Below are positions 1 to 11,571 of a stretch of DNA of 64,000 bases, piece by piece (position 1 is the first letter of the stretch; each line of letters starts with the position of its first letter). Position numbers and translations under genes: made by a program. The DNA is taken from assembly GCF_009389715.1 (NCBI RefSeq), contig NC_052407.1, positions 3,971,154-4,035,153 on the forward strand, written 5' to 3'. Under the pieces are notes generated by a model. It did no database searches and was not told the DNA's origin. It saw only the letters and a program-made list of their open reading frames with translations. Origin of the DNA: Phoenix dactylifera. Taxonomy: Eukaryota; Streptophyta; Magnoliopsida; Arecales; Arecaceae.

Positions 1-230
1 GACGGTTCCGAGTTGACTCCAAAGGGTAACAGACAGAAAGACAGAATGATGGATTTTAGACCCTGTTACCGAGTCGACTCCAGAAAGTTACGAGTTGACT
101 CTGACGTTTGGCCAGTCGACTCCTAGTTATGTCCGAGTCGACTCCTAGAGGAAAGCAGTCTGAAAGGCAGAGAACGAGTCGACTCCAAGAGTTCCAGAGT
201 GGACGTAGGAGCAAGAGTTGGCTTCGAACC
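1..230. repeat. 20-21 bp periodic GAGTCGACTCC array
   Basis: Six clear copies of the near-palindromic 11-mer GAGTCGACTCC (one- or two-base variants allowed) start at 10, 71, 92, 113, 135 and 176. The spacings are 61, 21, 21, 22 and 41 bases, all close to multiples of 20.5. Weaker copies near 156 and 197 fall on the same register. A related array lies at 43484-43658. I read this as part of a degraded LTR or satellite-like element and not as a gene; small open frames here have no recognisable content. Confidence 0.6.
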
Positions 231-410
231 ACTATAAACTTTTCTGTGTTTATATTGGTTGTTGTCTCTTTCTCTCTCTTCACTTACTGCATCTAGTAAA
301 CTAACTAATTTGCTTGCAATAGATTTAGTTAATTACTCATTATATTTTTAATTGGTCTATATTTAATTAAAACCCAATTCACCCATCCTCTTGGGTTGTC
401 TCCTTGGGCA
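231..410. other. Unassigned AT-rich sequence left of the duplicated block
   Basis: No gene or recognisable element. The stretch after the 20-bp array reads like an LTR or leader remnant (a TATAAA-like string near 232 and a pyrimidine run). It has no counterpart at the right-hand duplicate, so the duplication boundary is near 411. Confidence 0.3.
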
Positions 411-1150
411 ACAGGAACTATTAAATTTTTTGGATTTGATAGAACTATAATCATCAAAAAAAGCCATTTGTGCAGTTTTGGTCTTATTGGTTTTGCAAAC
501 ACAAGTTTCAAGAGGTTTAGCCCTATATGTTTGAATGGTTAATTTATAGCTTTCAAAAATATAATTTTAGATTTTGAAATAATGCAATAGGAAACTACAA
601 TAACAATTAAATAACTATATTAAGAAGTATAACAAGTAAAGTAATTTTATAATCTCTGCATATTTTTCAAAGCAGCAGCAATAGGTATTTTGAAAACAAC
701 TAATAATATACAAAGTTTTTAAAAATGCACGAGTTTTCTGCACATATTTTAAAGATGCAGAAAAATTTGCATAGAAATTAAAGATTATAGAAAATAGTTT
801 GCATAAAATTTAAAGCCATAAAAAATCTGCACAAATTTTAAAGCTGCAGTAATTTTCTACACATATTTTTAATCTGCAGAAAATTTATGCACTATTTTTA
901 AAGATGCAGAAATTTCTGCAAAAATTTTAAATATGCAAAAAAAAAATTTGTACAGTTTTTAAAATTGTAGAAATCTATTTGCATAATTTTCAGAGAAATA
1001 TAACTTTCTTAAACAATTGGTTTTATAAAGAAAACAACCTTCTAAATGAAGTTAAGACTTTCAAATTTTTATATAATTAAACTAAATCTAATTCTACGCT
1101 ATTAAATTAAATTTTGATAAACAAATATATATACCAATTTCTAGTACAAT
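411..1150. repeat. Degenerate tandem TGCAGAAAATTT-type repeats
   Basis: Many imperfect units of the kind 'tttaaagatgcagaaaatt' with alternating tctgca/tgcaga cores occur from about 660 to 1000 and recur in the duplicate at about 60530-60830. They lie just upstream (on the minus strand, in the leader direction) of a Copia gag remnant that is preserved only beside the right copy. They are probably untranslated leader or LTR material of that element. No coding content. Confidence 0.5.
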
Positions 1151-1197
1151 CAAAATTATTGTTGAAAATATTTTGCTTATATTTTTATGTTATAATG

Positions 1198-1420
1198 TTA
1201 TTATAAAGGAATAATTTACTAAAATAAAATTAGAAAATTGAAAAGAACTAGTCTGGATCGAGGCATGTATTATATACACTACCCTAAGAACGTGATTTAC
1301 TACATATCTGCCTTTAGATACCCAGATGAAAAAGAAAACTTGAAAGAAAGCTTGGGGGAAGAGAAAAGAAAAAAAAGAGAAAAAACTCGTCTCGAAAAGC
1401 AGAGTAGTAATATGGATTAA
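1198..1420. repeat. Three-copy 5'-flank segment, copy 1
   Basis: The stretch starting 'ttataaaggaataat' is repeated at about 15575-15790, just downstream of gene 1, and at about 60984-61200, upstream of gene 3. Two of the copies lie about 400-600 bp upstream of a TSA-family start codon. It could be TSA 5' flanking DNA left by successive duplications, or an unrelated dispersed LTR fragment. The short open frames here on either strand look spurious. Confidence 0.5.
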
Positions 1421-1722
1421 ATTATTAGATACACTTGTCTCGTGACCGATAAAACACTGCATTTTTGAAGCATACTATGTTTTGAAAATATGGCATCCCA
1501 TTCAGAAACTAATTAATATTCTTATGCGAAGAGTCCTAATTTTTCTGAAAGAATCGTCAATTTTAAAATATTTAAACCATCAAAATTCTAAGAGATAAAG
1601 GCTTATTTATTTATTTTTTTAAAAAATAATTTTTTTAAATTTAAAACTCCAACAAAAATTACCATCGAAGGACTTTTTAGCCGGTCGGCCGCTATTGAGA
1701 CATTTTCAAAGCCTCGGTCCCC

Positions 1723-1783
1723 GTGGTCCACGTTTACCTCATGCGGTGGTACTTTCGACAAACTTTATAAGAACTCCTCGGTT
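1723..1783 (+). promoter_or_regulatory. Single 61-bp upstream unit with TATA-like core (gene 1)
   Basis: One 61-bp unit ends 29 bases before the gene 1 ATG. The same unit occurs five times in tandem at 61533-61837 before gene 3. It contains TATAA at 1766-1770, 43 bases upstream of the ATG, which would imply a very short leader if it is a true TATA box. The promoter role is inferred from position and motif only. Confidence 0.3.
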
Positions 1784-1812
1784 GTGATCCTTCTGTCGTA
1801 CTAATTAACGCA

Positions 1813-4800
1813 ATGGCCCTCGTACCAAATTGCAGCTTCTGCTTCTTTTCCTCAAGAAGAAGATCTGGAGTCTATACTCCTCTCGCCAACCAACTTCCAA
1901 AGGCTGCTCGTCCCAGCCTCACTTCTCCGGCGCTTACTCCTTCCACAAACCAAGCCCTGAAGACTTCTCTCGGCCCCTCTTCTCCGGCGCTCGGGATCTC
2001 CGAAACCTTCTCCAATTTGAAGAAGCAAGGGAAAGTAAGCCTATGGATCTATTGGCCTTCATCTCATTTTCTTATGAATGTCTTTGTAACTCCATGATTC
2101 TAGAGCGTAGTATAGAGATTTCTCAATGACTAATTCTAGGGGTTTTTCATGTTTCTCCTTCCACGTACGTTGCACCAGGGTTGAATACTAAGTTGGCAAG
2201 CCTGGATATGTTGGCTTGAGGAGTTCGTGTGTGTGTGCATGCGCCTCTTTGCCAATTTTCTTTTGCTATATATTTGTTTTTCATTCTGTGAAACTTTTGC
2301 TAAAAACGACACCCTCGCATCCTGTGAACCAGATCTCCTCATTGTTTGGTGGAATTATTTCTCCACATGAATGCCCGAAATATAGGGAGGGAAGCATCGC
2401 GGACCCAATAAAAAATCCACAGGAACCTCAAAAGTGATTTATAGTTCAGTCAACGTCGTTTACATGAGCACCAATTCCTTGATAAGTAATTTGGTACGCG
2501 GTACCGGTGGAGCGGCGTGTAATGTTTAATATCCAATTCCTCTCCCATCGGTGCCCCAACACAACCCTTTGTTGAGAGTTCGCATTCTTTTCTTCTTCTT
2601 CTTCTTCTTCTTCTTCGCTAAAGCAGATGAATCATACCAGACGAATACATACAGATGCACCTAATAAAATTAAAAAATAAAATATCTCAGAGTGCCAAGG
2701 GCAACTTTCCATCTCCAGCCTACAGGGTACTATCCGAATGACTGGCTACATAAGCAGTCACCCAGTCCGCAGCCCCATTAGCTTCAGAATTTGCATTCTT
2801 TACGTATAATATTTTCACCGTAGAATACAGTACCATCATAAATAACCACTACATGATTTGTTTTTAGGATGGACAAGTTTTATTCATTTTTGAAGTATGT
2901 TGTGATGAACAAGCATCGTCCATCTAAAATATGAATGATGTGGCGGCTATCTGCGCTCTACTATTAAAAGTCGGACTATAGATAATTCCATTTTTATTTT
3001 AGGCGGATGCAGATGTTAAAAAAAAAAACAAAACATAAGTGGTGTATTTGGTGTACCGGAGGTTAAAAAATTAGTCAATAGAATTTTTTATTAAAGTATG
3101 GATTAGTCATTAATTCCAAAAAAAATCATATGCCATGCCACATAGCATTAGAGAATTATGTAGATGGGTATAAAAAATAAAGTTTTTTTATATGAATACC
3201 CTTCTAAATATTGAATTTTATATGAATACCCTCCCAAAATTGATATTAGCATGTATATCGTGGTAAAACACTTGTTTTACTATTTTATCTTGTTTTTTAT
3301 CCTTATTTTTGCATATATACTCACGCCATTTAATGTTGTTAAAAAATTAACCGTTTCAAATTAAAATGACTAAAATATTTTTAATAGGTAGGCATACAAA
3401 GAAAACTTTTATAAGGTGATCGCGATGGAGAACAAAAAATAACTTTAATATTTTATTTTATTTTTAATTAAAATACAGATGACTTTTATTAACTGTGTTA
3501 AAAAAACTGTTATATTATGAGTATTTATGTATAAATAATATTTCATGAAAACGGGAATCTTCACATAAATTTAATTTTTTAGTAGGATATACATAAAAAA
3601 ATTCTAAAAATTATAAGATGAGGGCGGTCCTTGCGCGTTAGCATCATTCTGGTGCCGAAGGGATGGATTGGTGCACCTTTTGCGCGAAAGAATCCAAATC
3701 CGATCGCTTTGCGATTTGTGCAGTAGATAAATAAAGAAGTTAAGGGTGCTTGAAGCTCTGTACAGGGCGCGATCCAACGATTGATGTCACGAAAGAAAAG
3801 CAATCATTCTCTTTTTTTTTTTTTTTTTGCTAAAGCGGGTATTTCATACAACACGGGTACAAATACACCCAATAGAGTCAGAAAACAAAAGGTCCCGAAG
3901 TTCTCCGGACATCTCTCTCTCTCCAGACCATAGGGTGCCTCCTGAGTGGCTCGCAACATATGCCGCCACCCAGTCGGCCGCCCCATTGGCCTCACGGTAT
4001 GCATGCATGGCTCGGAATGTAACACACTCCCTCGCCATCTCAAAAATGTCGAATAGTAAGGGGTGGACCCCCCCATAACTGCTTGAGCCCTTTCGGACCC
4101 AGCTGATCACAGTAGCCGAATCTCCCTCTAAAAGGATAGACCTCCCCTGAAGCACTCGCCGCGCGTAACACATGCCCATCCAAGCCGCCCGCAGCTCTGC
4201 CCCAGGTACCGAAGTGTCAAAAAATTGGCAGCCCCCCGCTGCCACTGCGCCAGAGCTCGGCCCCCTGATGACGAATCCTGCCCCTCCTCTCCTACCTCCA
4301 TCCAAAACTGAGCCATCAAAATTGACCTTGAGGAAACTCGGGGGTGGGGGCTTCCAGGTAAAGAATACCCTATGTGGAGCAGCCGAAGCAGTGTGGGGGC
4401 CCCAGATGTCCCGAGCTGTCAAAGGTCTATGGGCTAGGTCTACATGTGTGATCTCTGCTGCCTGAGCTCGAGCCCGCTCCATCACGAACCGAACCCAAAG
4501 AGAGAATCTTTCATGTGAGAGACACAATCCGAACCCCAAAGAGAGAATCTTTCTTGCACGCACTGGGTGTTAAAAAATTCGTACAAAAAGATCATAATCT
4601 CTGACTTGATCGTCTTCTCCATCGATGGAAGACAAAGTAGAGGCCGGTTGGTTGGTCGGAGACATGGTGGGCACCACGGTGTCGTCCGGCTTCGAGTCTT
4701 ACGGATGGAAGGAAGAAGATAATGGATAGTTAGAATCCCCTGCCCCCCCCCCCCCCCCCCCCCCCCCCCAAGAGGAAGCGAGCAATGTGCGGACCCAACA

Positions 4801-7800
4801 GCTGGGGTCCTGGGCTTTCAATTTTCAGGCATTGTCCTACGCTAATTTTCAGGTTTTGTCCTACGCTTTTGTCAATAAGCTCGCTTTTCCTCTTCGACAC
4901 GGCTCTTGATTCACTCCTTACAGTTAATGTAAAAAAGGGGACTTTGACCTCACCACGGATTCAACCCCGTCTTCCTATCCTAGCTCTGCTCGCTGTAAGA
5001 GTGTTTAACCTCATACAAAGTTTTCCCTCATTTTGTTTCTTTAACAAAATGTGGAGTGAGTTAACTACGATTCTCTCTCTCTCTAAAAAAAAAAAAGAAA
5101 AATCCACTTTGGGTGCAATGTCATCTAAGGCAGCAAACTGGGACCCAACCCATCTCCTTATTCAACCTGCGGTAAGCAAGTCTGGATTTTGGCTAAACGG
5201 ATTCAGCCCATAAACAAATCAATCCGTTCAAACCATTTAATATTTGGGGTAAATTTGAATTTCAAATATTTAACCAGTTTAACCCATTTAACTTATTTAA
5301 TATTCAAATCGGGTTGAGTCAGCTAACCCATTTAAGGTCTATTTAATCCATTTAAAATCTGCTTAACTTGTTTCTGCCCTATTTAACCCAATCCATTTAA
5401 TCTATTTAATCTGTTAAAAATCTACTTAATTTATTTAACCTGTTTAACTTGACTTAATCTATTTAATAAATAGATTGTGGGGATTAGATCGAGTTACCAG
5501 TTTAATAAACAGTTCTTATTTGGATCTGAATTTTTGACATGTTTAATAAATTGATCGAATTCGAATTGATGAATTTTTAATCCGACAAGCATCCAACCTG
5601 ACCTGTATCCAACTTGACCTGCCCCGATCGCCACCTCAATTCATCACTGATTTAGTAACAATGCTTTTTACGCCACGCTCTTGGGGGGGTAATGACAAGT
5701 GAATTCTTTTATGATGCTACATAATATTAGAATTAGCATGTGGATGCTTGAAACGAACTTACTGATATATTTGAGTGGAAGAAATGCAAAGTAATAATCT
5801 TTTTTTGAGGATTTTCTTTGGGAAATGAAAATGATAAAGGTAGCTGATTTTTTTATTTTGTAACTTACTTAGAATTAGAATTTGTTCCAACTGCTTAGGT
5901 TGCATTTATACCTTACATTACCGCTGGCGATCCTGATCTAGCGACGACAGCAAGAGCACTGAAACTGCTTGATCATTGGGGTGCGGATATAATTGAGTTG
6001 GGCTTGCCCTACAGCGATCCTGTTGCAGATGGTCCTGTAATTCAGGTTACTACTCTGACTTCTCTTCATTTTCTTTACCAGAACAACATTTTTCAATCAC
6101 TTTTCTTATATGTTTATATTTCTTAGAAGTTTATTGTTCAGTGAATCCTGTTCACCAACATTTTTTTCCAAAAATTCTTCGAAAGGGAGAATATCTAAGG
6201 GGCTATCTGGTATTATTGTTGTTTTTGTGTTTTTGTTTCTCCACGGATTAGTAAAATGCCACATCGAGATAGATGTTGAAAATAGCATTTGCACAAAACT
6301 TCTTCTATTCCTTGCTTTTATTTTCATTTTCATTTTTTTAAAAGTATTAAATCTTTGCTACCGTAAAATCTAAAGATTTTACAAACAATTTCAAAAATAG
6401 AAGATTTTCATAGTACATGTTGTTCAGTTCATTTTTTTGTCTTGGATTTTTTTTTGAAAACAAAAAACAGAAAACAAAAGCAATAATATCAAATGGGCCC
6501 TAGTGGGTGAACTATTAGTTCACTTTTCCTTGATTCGAATTTTTTTCATTACCATGAACCTTATTGTTTCATTCATATGATCTTTTGTAGGCTTCTAGTA
6601 AACGGGCCTTAGCAAACGGGACTAACCCCCGTGCTGTCTTTTCCATGTTAAAGGAGGTAAATGTCCTCACAACAAAATAACTGTTTATTATGTTAAGTTA
6701 TGAAGGTTGCTGACTTATGTTCCGCCCTTTATTGTTAGTATTATTATCAGCTGTCCAAACTAGCCATCAGAGAACTTGATTGGCCAAAGTGTCTCATAAC
6801 CTTAAAATCTGATCTTATTATGAGTTGTTAGCTGTTGTCAAATTACTTAGTCTTTGAACTGTGTTAGAGTTTAAGACTATTATAATTTAGAACAATGGAT
6901 TGACTTTGTCCATGATTCTTTTAAAAATTCAAAATGGATTCAAAGTAATTACAACCCTTTCAAAACTCATCTCTTTGATTTCGACTTATCATAGTTGTAG
7001 TTGTTCATGGCTTGACTGCTAGAAATCAAGAGACTTATGGAGAGAGGAATATATGATGACTTGGCAATAGGAAAAAATTGCATCCAATACTACTATAGTC
7101 AGGTTACTTAAATATCATAACTTACCTTTGCTTATAAGAAAATATCTCGTATGTCCTTAAAGAAAGTTAAACATAGTTTCCATTTGATTATGATTAAATG
7201 ATCTATAGACATGCATTCAGTTCTCAAACCGCATCTGATACAATAATGGGGGAAGAAAGAGTTCTTAGTTTGCAATGGAATAATTGGTCGAAAATTTATC
7301 ACATATCAAAAGCTTTTGATTAAAATACCATACAAACTTTTATGAAAGCGCATTTTGTGTAGTCATGATATGTTTGAGTATTTACTGAACTATTTCTTGA
7401 TTTATTTCCTTCTTTAATTTTTATCCCCTAATAATGTTTCTGAATTTTGTCGGGTGATTGCTGAATCTTGAAAGAATGGATTTTAGATCATACCATTTTA
7501 GTTATGGCAAAATTTTATGAAGTCCTGCACAAAATGCTCCTATAATTCAAAAAAAGAGATGTCGTGAATGAGTTATAAAGTTTAAAATCTTCATAACATC
7601 ATAATAAATCTGAATCTCAGATAGAACTATGAGGGACTATATAATAGCTGTTTATCATGTTTTGATTCATCCTGTTTCACCAATCATCTTGTTGTTCATC
7701 ATTGCTAAACGAGGTTAAATTTCATAATGCCTGAAGGCAAAATTTTTCTAAAAAAACATTTTGTTGAAATCTTCTGTTTGTTGTTTGTTTTCTATCAAAA

Positions 7801-10800
7801 TACAACTATCAAAGTTAAATATATAGCCAGGGTCTACTTCAGAAGATTTGGATAACTATGTGATGTAATCAGTGCATTTTGTTCTTCAAGAAAGTAAATA
7901 TTTGAAGATGGTCTGAAAATCAGCAAGATAAAAACCAGATGTATAGAATAAATTCTGATAAAAAGAGAAAAGGAAATAAGATTTTTATCAAAATTGATCA
8001 AGAAATGCAGTATCAATAATATAGGCCCATTATACAAAAGAATGGAGAAATAGTTGAAGATGGAACTGGCAGACATTGATCTAGCTGAATCAGGTGGAGA
8101 AAATTGAGTGTTCCACAATCAATGAATCCTTGGCAACATTAGGGAAAACTTTATAAGAAGATGAGGCCTGAATGTTGTATTCTTTGGAGTGGGGCAATAA
8201 AACGTGTCTAACTAAACAATGTGCACCAAAAATGATAATTTTCAGGTGGTGTGTGGTGAAACTAGAAAAGATAGTTTGAGAGTTGAGTGCATTGCAGGAT
8301 ACTTAGGAGTGCTACTAGTAGAGGAGAACGTGATAGTTGAGAAGGTGTGGACATGCAACAAAGATTTAAGGAAGCTCTGATTAGGAGATGTATTTGAATC
8401 TGCATTGAAGATCTAAAACAGAATGAAAGACCTAGACTAACATAGATAAAGGTTGGGAGAAAGATTTTGGAAAAGCTTGAAATAACTCTGAGGGTTGCTC
8501 TTAACAGGTATTTTTGGGGGAGTGATAAACTTGACCCCAAATAGTTGGGACAGGGCAAAGTGGTTATGGTTGCCATATTTTTATGAGTACTGTGACTTTT
8601 CATCTGGTTTCATGTTTCATTATCAACCAGGAATTTATCACTTGGAAAACAAGCTCATTCTGCTACATGCCTACTTGCTAAAATCTCCAAAAATCTTCAT
8701 CTAAAGTGGACTTTTCATGTTCCTTAAATGATGTTTGTTAGCAGAGGAGGACTCCAGTCACCATTGGATTAAGTTCTCCCACTTTAATTACATCTTGAAG
8801 ACTGGAACTTCTCTCTGTCATTCCTTTTCTTTTAATCATAATTTTCTATAATATTTTGGCAGGTAGTCCCTCAATTATCTTGTCCGATTGCAATATTTTC
8901 ATATTACAATCTAATATTCGTGCATAATATGGACTGGTTCCTGTCTGCCTTAAAAGATTGTGGCGTACAAGGTAATGCATGATTTGGATTGAAATTTTCA
9001 CATCAAAATATAAATTTTATGACTAACTGTTACCTAGTCTGATTTACCATGAATATTTCCTTTTTTCTAGTAATGATTTTCAAGATATAAGAACATATAC
9101 TACTTGGCATCCGGTATCCAAACGGGATTTAGTATTCAGCTACAAGATTGCATGATAGCTTACTATATGAAATTTCTCTTTCATGGTATTCATTATACAT
9201 AACCTTTCAGAAAGAGATTATAGATAATATTCCCATTAACATGATGTTGAGCTAATTCTGTGCATGCTAGTTAGAGTTTCATGAAGAGATATAATATTTA
9301 TGTATTTATTCTTTTCAAAAATTATAACTAAAAAGCCTTATCACTCTTTCAACTAAAATGTGGTCTTGTTTCACCTTATGTTTGAATAAGTTTCTTTTTT
9401 AAGAAGAATTTGATTTTCTTTATTTCATATGTGAGACCTCTATCTTGAAAACTATTATCCAAAAAAAGTCAATTCTGATAACCATAGGATATCATTACAT
9501 GATAGTAAGGTTTGCCATCTCGATACTGGACCCTATACCGGTGCCGCACTAGCACAGTGTTGGTACGGTACAATATGGAGTTTTTTTGACGTATCGAGTG
9601 TCAATATGCCACTCGTATTGGATACCGGTACCAAACCGGTATGGTACGGTATGTCCGTACTTCTCGGTCTGGGACAGTACGGCATACCTTGCATAATAGT
9701 GTCCAATACTAGTATTAGATGATAAAGATGGTGATGCAAAAACACCTAACATATATTAAATAAATGCTAAAATTGAGCTTACACTGGATTCCACTACCAA
9801 GAGTTAAACTAGGGAACTCTGATGCATTTCAAGCATGTTTTAGTCAGTTATGCTGATTATACATGTTATCCCAGATTTCCATGTCTAGACTGAAAGATAG
9901 ATTTTTGTAAATTTCATGGACGTATATAATAGAGGTCGTCTTAATTGTGACAACTATCGGAAATTCACATCAAGACCACATGAATTTGCAGAAAATATGA
10001 ATTAGCAGAAGCACAAGGGCTATACGTAATCAGGTCAAGATAATGCCAAGAAAAGCAATCTCTATGTCCATTTGATGATGAGACCATCCGAAGAAGGCAC
10101 TCAATATGAAGATACTGAAAGATACAAAGAAAAGTATTCTTCCCATTGATTTTTTTAAGAGACCAACTGAACCCAAAAATTGCAACAATAGCATGCACTA
10201 TATTCATCATTCAGCTTGTAGGTTTCTCAATACTTATTGCCATTCTCATTGCTGAGCCTATGAGTAAAAGAGTTCCAAACTAATCAACAACTAATCATGG
10301 TGAGCCTCAACTTTGTATTATCTACTTCCTGTTGATTGGAACCCATATTTCTAAGTTGAAAGATACAGAATGATTAGCACCAGTTTCAAACACCTGGAGT
10401 CAGCACCACTCTATCTAGGAAATCCACATCTTTACAAAAGTATACCATTGAGTTGAGAGTAGAAGGCTATATATAGTCTTAGTGACTCATGATTAAAACA
10501 TTGAGAAATGTAAATCAGGCTAAATTTGTAAAAATAATCATCTATTGGAAACAGCTAGAGAGTAAAAGTGCTTCTCGATGAATTAATTTAACTTCACAGA
10601 AATTCCAGCTTTGAGCAATTCTGGATGTGTTCCAAGTTCTCTAGATTCTAGATCCAATGAAAGTGGTCTCTTATACCCTATTCTTCCTGGTTAGTTTCTT
10701 CTGAATCTTTCTTAGTATTGTTATGGTTGCTGATGACAGCTGATGCTACAGAAAGCCAAACCAACTCAAATCTCACTTAACTGTGAGGTAGGGACCGATG

Positions 10801-11534
10801 ACTGGATTACAGCATCCCTATCACTTACATCAATTTGGCATAGATAGTGCCACTAAGTCAATTATATGAATAGTTACCTTCCCAGAATGTGGTGGGAAAG
10901 AATTAGGCCATGGGGTACATCGACATCAGATCATATTGGTTATGATCAGATCCTGGTGCTCTCTACTTCTGCATCCTGTTTCTGCTGATTTCTTAATGGA
11001 TATCCAAGCTTTGACACTCCCTGAGGTTGAGTATTTAATCGTAGCCTTTGTTGTGGCCTTTATTTTGTCATCAGCTTCTAACTCTGCATCAGACATTTTT
11101 GCTTCAAATATGAAAAACATGTTAATCAATTTACATATTAAAGGCGGTGGTTATATGGAAAGGCATGTGTTGTTTTTATCCAAAACCTCCAAAGCTATTC
11201 ATGTGAAGAATAAGCCTACTTGTGTTAATTGATTGTATGCATTAGAATAATCTCTGCAAGGTGTCTTTACCAGATTTATTGATGAAACTTTATCATTTTA
11301 CTAAACTTATTCTCAATATTCAATTAAAGCTTTGAAGTTAACAGAAATTCCAGCTTATCATCAGTTACTATTTTGTTGTCCTTTTGAAAGCTTAGTGAAT
11401 GACCACCACTATTTTGCAGGTCTTATTGTACCAGACCTTCCCCTCGAAGAGAGTGCAAGTTTGAGAAAAGAGGCCACTAGGAAGAATGTTGATTTAGTAG
11501 GTCCTTTCATCCTGCATCTGTTTCTTATTATATA

Positions 11535-11571
<37 letters not shown>

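Larger units (their letters stand above)
411..4660. repeat. Segmental duplication, left copy (5' end of gene 1)
   Basis: This block matches 60291-64000 nearly base for base in the same order: AT-rich leader repeats, TSA promoter region, exon 1, the first part of intron 1, an old LINE fragment and the region after it. Exon 1 differs at 6 of 222 bases. The main differences are a LINE insertion at about 3811-4490 found only here, one 61-bp upstream unit here against five in the right copy, and a longer (CTT)n run here. The left boundary falls inside the start of a Copia gag-like sequence that continues only in the right copy. Confidence 0.9.
2035..5898 (+). other. Intron 1 of gene 1
   Basis: This 3.9-kb intron holds two LINE 3' fragments, AT-rich 'tatgaataccctt'-type repeats (about 3190-3300), a C homopolymer of roughly 27 bases at about 4743-4769, and degenerate ATTTAACC repeats (about 5220-5620). 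The remaining sequence has no recognisable coding content. Confidence 0.7.

Noticed and set aside
3844-4563. 239-aa minus-strand RNase H protein as a host gene
   Set aside because: The domain belongs to a truncated LINE with a poly-A tail, and the right duplicate has the empty site.
4743-4769. Long C homopolymer as a functional G-quadruplex element
   Set aside because: Such a run is a common sequencing or assembly error site, and the right copy ends before the matching position, so it cannot be confirmed.
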